A stretch of DNA of 7,457 bases, taken from NCBI GenBank assembly GCA_023267795.1, contig JAHFMP010000045.1, forward strand, positions 1 through 7,457, written 5' to 3'. Position 1 is the first letter of the stretch, and every line of letters begins with the position of its first letter. The notes beneath the pieces were generated by a model. The model ran no database searches. It was not told the DNA's origin and saw only the letters and a program-made list of their open reading frames with translations. Both the position numbers and the translations under genes were made by a program. Source of the DNA: Candidatus Woesearchaeota archaeon (GTDB taxonomy: Archaea > Nanobdellota > Nanobdellia > Woesearchaeales > DSVV01). Positions 1 through 5,496 of the stretch are shown in pieces.

Positions 1-25
1 ACAAATAAATTAAATTGAAGCAAAG

Positions 26-33
26 ATTATAAA
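26..33 (+). promoter_or_regulatory. TATA-like box of tgt
   Basis: The sequence attataaa lies with its 3' end 23 nt upstream of the ATG at 57. Archaeal transcription starts about 22-27 nt downstream of the TATA box, so the transcript would begin at or next to the ATG. No purine-rich Shine-Dalgarno motif precedes the ATG; the preceding bases are pyrimidine-rich. This supports a leaderless mRNA and supports 57 as the start. The call is by pattern only. Confidence 0.55.
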
Positions 34-56
34 CCAGAACACACTTTTTCTGCACA

Positions 57-1223
57 ATGAATCTCAAATTCAAAATAATCGCAGAAGATGAAAAAACAAA
101 TGCAAGAATAACCAGATGGAAAACCAATCATGGTATAGTCGAAACACCATTCTATATGCCATGCGCAACAAAAATGGCAGTCAAGCATCTCACCAGTTCT
201 GATTTAAAAGAAATTGGAATCCAGGCAGTTATCGCAAATTCACTCGTGCTAGAACTGAGTCGAGGATCAGCGTACATTGAAAAGCGTGGCGGCATTCACA
301 AACTCATGAGTTACGATGGCACGATTTTCACAGATTCTGGCGGCTTTCAAATGATTCGGAAAAGTTTCTATGAAAAAACAACAAAAGATGGCGTTGTCTT
401 TCAAGATCCACTAAACCAAAAAAAATCATTTCTTGCAACACCAGAATTTGTCACACATATCCAAGCGCACATTGGGAGTGACGTTGCAATGATTTTGGAT
501 GATCACAATGCACACACGCATACAAAAGAAAAACATGCAGAAGCAGTGACGCAAACCTACGAATGGGGAAAACGATGTTTAGCAGCAAGGATCAATCCGA
601 AGCAACTGATGTTTGGAATTATTCAGGGTGGAAGTTATTTGGATTTAAGAAAAAAGAGTGCAAAACTTATGGAATCTCTCAATTTTGATGGCATGGCATT
701 AGGAGGACTTGCAACAGGAGAACCAATTCCTGTGATGGAAAAAGTAGTAAACACAGTCACAAAAATAATAAAAAAAGAACAGCCACGATATTTAATGGGT
801 CTTGGCAGTCCAGTCGAGATGATCAACACCATTGGTATGGGCATTGACTGTTTTGATTCCACGTATCCCACACAAAATGCAAGACACAACACACTGTTTA
901 CCATGAATGGCAAAATAGATATTGCAAAAGGAAGATATATGCATGATGACAATCCAATCGAAGAAGATTGTGAGTGCCACACATGCAAAAATTACAGCAA
1001 AGCGTATATTTGTCATTTGGCAAAAGCAGAAGAACCAATTGCCATGCGATTGAAAACCTACCATAACATTTTCTTTATGAAAAGATTAATGAATGAAGCA
1101 AAGCTTGCAATAAAAGAGAATAGATATCAAAAGTTTGAAAAAGAGTTTGCAAGGAATTTTGGAAAGAAGAAAGAACAAACAAATATGAAAGGAAACAAGC
1201 AAAAGAATGTGAGTTTGGTGTGA
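57..1223 (+). CDS. tgt: Bacterial-type queuine tRNA-guanine transglycosylase
   Basis: This enzyme swaps guanine in tRNA for a 7-deazaguanine base, in bacterial-type members at wobble position 34 of GUN-anticodon tRNAs, on the way to queuosine. It is 388 aa, the usual size for single-domain bacterial Tgt, and lacks the C-terminal PUA-containing extension of archaeal archaeosine Tgt. Visible motifs are DSGGFQ with D93 at the conserved base-binding aspartate, QGG at 190-192, GGLATGEP at 216-223, D267 in FDSTYPTQNAR as the probable nucleophile, and the zinc site C305-x-C307-x2-C310 with H336. The bacterial DEC motif reads D148-D149-H150, and the residue matching Z. mobilis V233 is T220, so base preference (preQ1, queuine or other) is open. 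The lysine-rich tail after residue 370 is probably disordered. Its last codons and stop are repeated at 1768-1798. Codon 1 sits at the expected leaderless distance from a TATA box. Confidence 0.93.
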   Translation: MNLKFKIIAEDEKTNARITRWKTNHGIVETPFYMPCATKMAVKHLTSSDLKEIGIQAVIANSLVLELSRGSAYIEKRGGIHKLMSYDGTIFTDSGGFQMIRKSFYEKTTKDGVVFQDPLNQKKSFLATPEFVTHIQAHIGSDVAMILDDHNAHTHTKEKHAEAVTQTYEWGKRCLAARINPKQLMFGIIQGGSYLDLRKKSAKLMESLNFDGMALGGLATGEPIPVMEKVVNTVTKIIKKEQPRYLMGLGSPVEMINTIGMGIDCFDSTYPTQNARHNTLFTMNGKIDIAKGRYMHDDNPIEEDCECHTCKNYSKAYICHLAKAEEPIAMRLKTYHNIFFMKRLMNEAKLAIKENRYQKFEKEFARNFGKKKEQTNMKGNKQKNVSLV

Positions 1224-1227
1224 AAAT
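1197..1227 (+). repeat. 31-bp direct repeat, left copy (3' end of tgt)
   Basis: This segment covers the last codons and stop of tgt plus a few bases. It recurs in the same orientation at 1768-1798 with one mismatch (G to A at the 21st base). The unit begins aagcaaaagaatgtgag and ends gtgtgaaaat. The distance between copies is 571 bp, and the antitoxin gene and the relE-like gene lie between them. The left copy has coding function, so it is the probable source. The right copy is outside tgt and marks either a tandem duplication or the far junction of an inserted segment. Confidence 0.85.
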
Positions 1228-1234
1228 ATATAAA
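1226..1234 (+). promoter_or_regulatory. TATA-like box of the antitoxin gene
   Basis: The sequence atatataaa ends 22 nt before the ATG at 1257, the spacing expected for a leaderless archaeal transcript. It begins inside the last two bases of the left 31-bp repeat. The equivalent bases after the right repeat copy read gaaaaaaaag, so the TATA box was not kept there. Confidence 0.6.
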
Positions 1235-1256
1235 GAAAAGCATCCTAATAGACTAC

Positions 1257-1406
1257 ATGGAAAGCGAAACAATCACAATTCCAAAAGAAGAGTATGTTGA
1301 ACTGAAGAAAAAAGCAGAAACAGCAGATGATCTTCTTATGAAACTTATACGTGGCTTAGAAGACATAAAAGCTGGAAGAGTAAAGCCTTGGAAACCTATT
1401 CATTAA
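1257..1406 (+). CDS. Small RelB-like antitoxin candidate
   Basis: This 49-aa ORF starts MESETITIPKEEY and ends RGLEDIKAGRVKPWKPIH. The start resembles a short strand followed by a helix (TIPKEEYVELKKKAE), and the C-terminal part is a charged helix plus a basic, tryptophan-containing tail. Small antitoxins of archaeal RelE modules commonly have this build: a binding or dimerising N-terminus and a C-terminal segment that wraps the toxin. A TATA box 22 nt upstream supports expression. It runs tail-to-tail into the RelE-like gene on the opposite strand, and the last 11 bp of both genes overlap. Most type II modules place antitoxin and toxin in one operon, so this convergent order is unusual. A second ORF at 1797-1955 has a similar C-terminus. 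The antitoxin role rests on position and general build, not on a recognised family. Confidence 0.65.
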   Translation: MESETITIPKEEYVELKKKAETADDLLMKLIRGLEDIKAGRVKPWKPIH

Positions 1407-1710
1407 TTCTTTTCTTAACTTCTTCTTTATAATAAGGCAGGAGATGTTTTATTTTATTAATAACATCCTGCTGATCTTTTTTTGTGCTCAGAGCAATAAC
1501 AAAGACAACAACATAATTATCATAAATAAGATAGTAAAAACGAGGGTTAAGAATTTTCTTTTCTCGAAAGAATGAAAATCCTAATGGTTTGCCAACATAT
1601 GGGTTCTCTTCAAGTTGAGAAATTTCTTTGCTGATCTGAATTTGTAAAGAATGGTCTAATTTTTGGAAATCATGATCAAACTCATTACTGATTAAGATTT
1701 TGTAAGGCAT
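1396..1710 (-). CDS. RelE/ParE-family toxin, probable mRNA interferase
   Basis: The protein is 104 aa from the ATG at 1710. It shows the compact RelE-type pattern: an N-terminal strand (YKILISNEF), a helical hairpin with KLDHSLQIQISKEISQLEENP, the GKPLGF loop, then strands containing NPRFYYLIYD and VVVFVIAL, and a C-terminal helix DQQDVINKIKHLL. RelE toxins cut mRNA in the ribosomal A site. The basic and aromatic residues in the last strands (R and Y of PRFYY, KK of STKKDQQ) are where catalytic residues usually lie, though I cannot assign them individually. A TTG at 1722 would add four residues. I prefer 1710 because a TATA-like box at 1731-1740 gives leaderless spacing to it. The gene converges on the antitoxin candidate with an 11-bp overlap. 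It could instead be an orphan toxin. Confidence 0.85.
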   Translation of the reverse strand: MPYKILISNEFDHDFQKLDHSLQIQISKEISQLEENPYVGKPLGFSFFREKKILNPRFYYLIYDNYVVVFVIALSTKKDQQDVINKIKHLLPYYKEEVKKRINE

Positions 1711-1730
1711 AGTATCGAACAAGAGAAGTA

Positions 1731-1740
1731 ATTATATAAA
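1731..1740 (-). promoter_or_regulatory. TATA-like box of the relE-like gene
   Basis: Read on the minus strand this is tttatataat, ending 20 nt before the ATG at 1710. It favours 1710 over the upstream TTG at 1722. The motif is nearly palindromic, so it could in principle also fire rightwards toward the second antitoxin-like ORF, but that ATG lies more than 50 nt away. Confidence 0.5.
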
Positions 1741-1767
1741 TGTGATTGATACCTTTTAAAAGATAGA

Positions 1768-1798
1768 AAGCAAAAGAATGTGAGTTTAGTGTGAAAAT
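1768..1798 (+). repeat. 31-bp direct repeat, right copy
   Basis: This segment matches 30 of 31 bases of the tgt 3' end at 1197-1227. Here it lies outside tgt, between the relE-like gene and the second antitoxin-like ORF. The first two bases of the ATG at 1797 are the last two bases of the repeat. It is a molecular scar of duplication or insertion. Confidence 0.85.
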
Positions 1799-1955
1799 GA
1801 AAAAAAAGACAGAAACAATAAAAGAGGACAGAACTTTAAATAGAGAAACAAGAAGACAAAATAATTTATTTTTAAAAATTGTCGATGGTGTTGAAGATAT
1901 TAACACAGGCAAAGTAAAATTGTGGAAAGAAAAACCAAAAAAATATAGTAGATAA
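1797..1955 (+). CDS. Second antitoxin-like small ORF, possibly decayed
   Basis: This 52-aa lysine-rich ORF starts MKKKTETIKEDR and ends GVEDINTGKVKLWKEKPKKYSR. Its C-terminal part aligns with the antitoxin candidate at 1257-1406: GVEDINTGKVKLWK against GLEDIKAGRVKPWK, with LFLKIVD before it matching LLMKLIR. The N-terminal strand motif TIPKEEY is missing. The ORF begins inside the right copy of the 31-bp repeat, and the TATA box of the first copy is not preserved here. The simplest reading is a diverged duplicate that may no longer be expressed. It could still be a functional antitoxin that neutralises or competes for the neighbouring toxin. The similarity is by eye. Confidence 0.5.
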   Translation: MKKKTETIKEDRTLNRETRRQNNLFLKIVDGVEDINTGKVKLWKEKPKKYSR

Positions 1956-1962
1956 CAATAAA

Positions 1963-2146
1963 ATGAGAGAAATACAACAAATATTTGTACGTGATTTTAA
2001 TCAATGGTCTAATCAGTTAAATTGTTGCACGTGAACTCCAGAAACCATGTATCATGAGCACCAAAGTTGCGACAAAAATCTTCAAAGACAAAGATATTGT
2101 GGAAGTTGATGCAGATAAAGGAGTAGTAAGAAAAATAAACGAATAA
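1963..2146 (+). pseudogene. Frameshifted remnant of a PEP-utilising mobile domain (PEP synthase/PPDK C-terminus)
   Basis: From 2021 one frame reads IVARELQKPCIMSTKVATK and continues to KDIVEVDADKGVVRKINE with a stop at 2144-2146. This closely follows the C-terminal end of the swivelling phosphohistidine domain of PEP synthase, pyruvate phosphate dikinase and related enzymes (typically SHAAIVAREL, IPCVVGT, DGDLVEVDADKGVVR). A stop at 2018-2020 closes that frame on its left. The preceding residues appear in another frame from 1963: MREIQQIFVRDFNQWSNQL, resembling the AIVTD-GG-SHAA stretch. Joining the two needs removal of about one base near 2020. In the joined reading, the catalytic histidine of SHAA is asparagine (SNQL). 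The rest of the enzyme (nucleotide-binding and PEP-binding domains) is absent. I read this as a dead gene end, not a working domain. Confidence is high for the 2021-2146 part and lower for the upstream part. Confidence 0.75.
2128..2139 (-). terminator. T-rich tract downstream of aspS
   Basis: On the minus strand, 25-36 nt past the aspS stop, the sequence reads tttatttttctt. Archaeal termination commonly uses such T-rich tracts without a stem-loop. It overlaps the mobile-domain remnant on the other strand. This is a weak, pattern-only call. Confidence 0.25.
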
Positions 2147-2164
2147 GAGAAATCAAGAACTCAG

Positions 2165-3931
2165 TTACTTCTTCACCTCAAACTTCATCTTAAGTTCATC
2201 CATCTGCTTCTGATCAATTGGACTTGGGCAACCATCCATTGGACATTGTGCTTGTTTATTTTTCGGAAACGCAATAACTTCTCGAATATCTGTGAGTTTC
2301 AAAAGCATGGCAACCATTCTATCCAATCCGATCGCAATGCCACCATGTGGCGGTGCACCATATTTAAATGCATCTAACAAAAATCCAAACCGTGCATGAG
2401 CGCGTTCTGCTGGAAAACCAACAACGCGCATCACTCGTTCCTGAATTTCTGGTTTATTAATGCGTAAACTCCCAGAAGCCATTTCCATACCGTTCAAGAC
2501 AAGATCATATTGATGGCAATACACTTTTTCAGGATCTGTTTCTAAAAACTCCAAATGTTCTTCTTTGGGCATGCAAAACATGTGGTGTGCTGGTTCCCAT
2601 GATTGTTCTTCTTCATTAAATTCAAAGAGTGGAAAATCTACAATCCAGCAAAAGACATATTTGTTTGGATCAATCAAACCAAGATCATGACCAAGTTTAT
2701 TCCGCACTTTGTTTAAGACTTCATTTGCAATTTTAGGCTTATCTGCACAAAAAAATAACAAATCCCCTGCTTTTGCTTCCAAGCGTTCCAAAAGGAGATC
2801 TTGAATCTGTTTATTGAAAAATTTTGCAATACCAGAATCAAATCCTTTGTCAGTAACTTTGGCGTATGCAAGCCCATTCGCACGGTTATCTGTTGCAAGC
2901 TTCACATATGCGTCAATGTCTTTTCTGGAGAATTTTTCTCCGCATTTTTCTGCATTGATTGCTTTGACAATACCGCCAGCAGCAATAACTGTTTTGAAAA
3001 TACCAAAATCAGAATGTTTAACAATATCTGTCACAGAACGAAGTTCAAAACCAAAGCGAAGATCTGGCTTGTCACATCCATAGCGTTCAATCGCATCTGT
3101 ATGTTTTATTTTTTGAAACGCAGTATGAATATCTATTCCTACAGTTTTTTTGAATGCGTATTTTAACAGTCCTTCAACAAGTGCATGAACATCATCTTGT
3201 TCCACAAAACTCATTTCAATATCAATTTGGGTATGTTCTGGTTGTCGATCAGCACGCAAATCCTCATCACGCAAACAGCGTGCAATTTGGAAATAGCGAT
3301 CACAACCAGCCACCATAAGAATTTGTTTGTACAATTGTGGACTTTGAGGTAATGCATAAAATTGTCCTGGATGTATTCTGCTGGGCACAACATAATCGCG
3401 AGCACCTTCTGGAGTTGATTTCATCAAAAGAGGAGTTTCAACTTCAAGAAAATGTTGGCTGATCATGTACTCTCGAACAGCCTGGCTAAAGCGATGCCGC
3501 ATTGCCAAATTGTGTTGCATTGTTGGCCTGCGCAAGTCAAGATAACGATATTTCAACCGCATTTCTTCTGTTGCAGGATTTTCATCATTGATATCTATTG
3601 GTAAAATCTCAGCCTTTGCTAAAACAGTTAAAGAATCAGCAAGAATTTCGACTTCGCCTGTATCCAAATTTTTGTTGATAAGACCATCTCCACGATACCG
3701 CACTTTACCAGAAATCTGTAAAACATCTTCTCTCCGCAATTGGATTGTTTGTTCGCAGAGTTGTTTGTTATGTTTTTCATCAAAAACAATTTGTGTGATG
3801 CCATATCTATCGCGAAGCCACATGAAACTGATTCCACCATGTGTTCGAATTGTTTCCATCCAACCACACAATGTTACTATTTTCCCTTTATCAGTAAGAC
3901 GTAATTCTCCACAAGTGTGTGTTCGAAGCAT
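2165..3931 (-). CDS. aspS: Aspartyl-tRNA synthetase, bacterial type, probably non-discriminating
   Basis: This class II synthetase charges tRNA with aspartate. The 588-aa length and domain order are bacterial: an N-terminal OB-fold anticodon-binding domain (about 1-105), the catalytic core, and a GAD insertion (about 295-425). Archaeal AspRS is about 430 aa and lacks GAD. Motif 1 ends near P167 (EVETPLL), motif 2 is YFQIARCLRDEDLRADRQPE at 213-232, and motif 3 is GIAIGLDR at 531-538 with R538. All expected core motifs are intact. H31 and G83 align with H31 and G82 of Pseudomonas aeruginosa AspRS (from memory), where these residues go with relaxed tRNA recognition; E. coli has L30 and K81 there. 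The enzyme may therefore also make Asp-tRNA(Asn) for amidation by GatCAB, as inference. The ATG at 3931 follows a TATA box at leaderless distance, separate from the secreted-protein operon upstream. Confidence 0.97.
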   Translation of the reverse strand: MLRTHTCGELRLTDKGKIVTLCGWMETIRTHGGISFMWLRDRYGITQIVFDEKHNKQLCEQTIQLRREDVLQISGKVRYRGDGLINKNLDTGEVEILADSLTVLAKAEILPIDINDENPATEEMRLKYRYLDLRRPTMQHNLAMRHRFSQAVREYMISQHFLEVETPLLMKSTPEGARDYVVPSRIHPGQFYALPQSPQLYKQILMVAGCDRYFQIARCLRDEDLRADRQPEHTQIDIEMSFVEQDDVHALVEGLLKYAFKKTVGIDIHTAFQKIKHTDAIERYGCDKPDLRFGFELRSVTDIVKHSDFGIFKTVIAAGGIVKAINAEKCGEKFSRKDIDAYVKLATDNRANGLAYAKVTDKGFDSGIAKFFNKQIQDLLLERLEAKAGDLLFFCADKPKIANEVLNKVRNKLGHDLGLIDPNKYVFCWIVDFPLFEFNEEEQSWEPAHHMFCMPKEEHLEFLETDPEKVYCHQYDLVLNGMEMASGSLRINKPEIQERVMRVVGFPAERAHARFGFLLDAFKYGAPPHGGIAIGLDRMVAMLLKLTDIREVIAFPKNKQAQCPMDGCPSPIDQKQMDELKMKFEVKK

Positions 3932-3954
3932 AGGAAAGAAAAAGAAAGAAAGAT

Positions 3955-3965
3955 TATTTATAAAA
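3955..3965 (-). promoter_or_regulatory. TATA-like box of aspS
   Basis: On the minus strand this reads ttttataaata and ends 23 nt before the ATG at 3931. The sequence between is almost pure pyrimidine, with no Shine-Dalgarno motif, which fits a leaderless transcript. It sits in the 40-bp gap after the upstream secreted-protein gene, so aspS probably has its own promoter. Confidence 0.55.
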
Positions 3966-3971
3966 ATGATG

Positions 3972-5495
3972 TTATCGGCAAGGTGTCTTGCTGGGTTTTG
4001 AATTTACTTGGCCAGCATCATATCGATGATATAATGTTACATTTCCATCCCTATCTTCTGCAATAAATGCAAGACAGGATCCCTCAAAAAATGGAACAAT
4101 AAAATGTGCTGTATCAAGATTTTGAGAAACACGGCGAAGGTTTACTGCAGAAATGCCACGAGAATCTTGAGGATTCTCAAAAGCATACACTAGCCATGCA
4201 CGCATTTTTCTTGCATCTTGAGAGTCTTCAAAGGTCAAATAATTACCAGATAATGAAGGACTATGGGGTTTTTCATGTTCTTCTGCTTGAACAGCAGAAG
4301 GAAGACGAGGAGGAACATAAAGTGGTGTTTGGTTATTTTCATTCTCCAGTTGCTCATATGTAAAAATTCCAGAAAAACCTTCTTTATTAACTGCATAAAA
4401 TCCAACATCGTCTGTCATCATAGCACCAGGAACAGTAACTGTTGTTGTTGTGTTTGATGAAGAAGCAATAACTTCTAATGAAATGCCACTTTGCTCCATT
4501 CCAGCTTGATTATGAAGACGTACTGCATAAATAGTCATTTCAGGAGCATTAGCTGTAAAAGAAAGAATACCGTGAGGACCTCGATAAATAAGAACAGGAT
4601 CATGAGGAATTCCGTCTGTTGAGCAAAGAGGTGTTTTGCGTACGAGGCCTCTATATGTATAAGTACATGATAGTCCATCTTGATCCTCTGCAAAAAAAAC
4701 ACAAGAAGAATACAAATCATCGTCTTGTTCAAGACGAGAACATACGTTAAGTATGTTTTCAGGAACATAAAATGAAGCCGTTGTAGGAGTAGGAGATGCA
4801 GTGGAATATAATTGAGTTGTTTCTGCTTCATGATATATTCCTGGATCACGTACAACAAAAACCTGCATTTCTTCAGGATCATTATCAGTAAATGTAATAG
4901 CAGGTTCTCTGTTAGTTGGAGATTGATCAAAACTGTCAGGATCCTGAAATTTACGAACAAGAACAGGACTATGTGGGACATAATTTGGAGAAGAAGATGG
5001 CATTTGGCTTAACACAGGACAAGTATCAGGTTCAAACAGGAAAACCTCCCCGTTGCACGTGTAAAAATCTGGAGAAGTTTCCTCCTGATCACGAAATTTA
5101 ACTTTGACTAAAAAAGAACCATTTCGAAAAGTACGAGCTTCTGCACTTTCAAATCCACGACCATAAAGAATCTCTTGAGGAAGTGCAAAACAGAGAGAAA
5201 CTAGACTACCACGAGCTTCAGCGTTAAAAATACGAAGATCATGCTCTTGATCATCAAAAAAAAGTTTGTCTGTTCCTCCATCAAAAGTCACATATCCCTC
5301 AAGTCCATCTGGGGTATTTGTTTTATAACAAACAAAATGTTGATGGTCTACAACGATGTTTGGATTAGAAAGGTATGCCGCCTGTATTTTTCTATTTTCA
5401 TATGCCCATATTTTACTTGCAAGATCTGCATAAGTCCAAGGCCTTGCCACTGCGTTTCCACTCAATGCGAGTACTACCCCAAGTAATGATGGCAT
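3972..5495 (-). CDS. Secreted cysteine-containing protein with three beta-sandwich-like repeats (paralogue B)
   Basis: I do not recognise a named family. From the ATG at 5495 the protein is 507 aa. Residues 1-17 (MPSLLGVVLALSGNAVA) look like a signal peptide with an AxA cleavage site, though without a basic N-terminus. The N-terminal domain (about 18-165) contains C56, C102, C147 and C159, in nearly the same places as in the upstream gene; FRNG and FYTCNG are shared motifs. Three repeats follow, each opening with PHSP or PHDP (174, 297, 410) and closing with FFAEDQDG, FYAVNKEG or FIAEDRDG, like Ig or fibronectin-type modules. Linkers are rich in T, S and P. There is no C-terminal membrane anchor. 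The start 20 codons upstream (5555) is rejected: it overlaps the upstream gene and buries the signal peptide, whereas 5495 has a GGAG nine bases upstream and lies 1 bp after the upstream stop. An extracellular structural or binding role is likely, as inference. Confidence 0.8.
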   Translation of the reverse strand: MPSLLGVVLALSGNAVARPWTYADLASKIWAYENRKIQAAYLSNPNIVVDHQHFVCYKTNTPDGLEGYVTFDGGTDKLFFDDQEHDLRIFNAEARGSLVSLCFALPQEILYGRGFESAEARTFRNGSFLVKVKFRDQEETSPDFYTCNGEVFLFEPDTCPVLSQMPSSSPNYVPHSPVLVRKFQDPDSFDQSPTNREPAITFTDNDPEEMQVFVVRDPGIYHEAETTQLYSTASPTPTTASFYVPENILNVCSRLEQDDDLYSSCVFFAEDQDGLSCTYTYRGLVRKTPLCSTDGIPHDPVLIYRGPHGILSFTANAPEMTIYAVRLHNQAGMEQSGISLEVIASSSNTTTTVTVPGAMMTDDVGFYAVNKEGFSGIFTYEQLENENNQTPLYVPPRLPSAVQAEEHEKPHSPSLSGNYLTFEDSQDARKMRAWLVYAFENPQDSRGISAVNLRRVSQNLDTAHFIVPFFEGSCLAFIAEDRDGNVTLYHRYDAGQVNSKPSKTPCR

Positions 5496-5496
5496 C

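Noticed and set aside
635..1064. Two minus-strand open frames inside tgt
   Set aside because: They lie antisense to strongly conserved Tgt coding sequence, including the zinc site, and their translations show no domain.
1407..1430. Pyrimidine-rich tract after the antitoxin gene as a terminator
   Set aside because: It is the lysine-rich C-terminal coding sequence of relE seen from the other strand, so base composition alone explains it.
1711..1722. TTG start at 1722 for the relE-like gene
   Set aside because: The ATG at 1710 fits the TATA box spacing and begins the usual RelE N-terminal strand; the four extra residues add nothing recognisable.
1685..1912. 75-aa minus-strand frame across the relE promoter and right repeat copy
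   Set aside because: The translation is low-complexity Phe/Leu/Ser-rich, the antisense signature of A-rich DNA, and it runs over the relE start and the second antitoxin-like ORF.
1956..2164. tRNA gene or structured RNA in the gap before aspS
   Set aside because: I found no cloverleaf elements or GC-rich stems; most of the stretch is explained by the mobile-domain remnant.
2801..3166. Plus-strand open frames opposite aspS
   Set aside because: They are antisense to the GAD domain region of a full-length synthetase and have no promoter or recognisable motif.
4535..4981. 148-aa minus-strand frame within the secreted-protein gene
   Set aside because: It is an alternate-frame shadow: its sequence is Leu/Ile/Phe-rich without charged pattern, while the overlapping frame has a signal peptide, cysteine framework and repeats.
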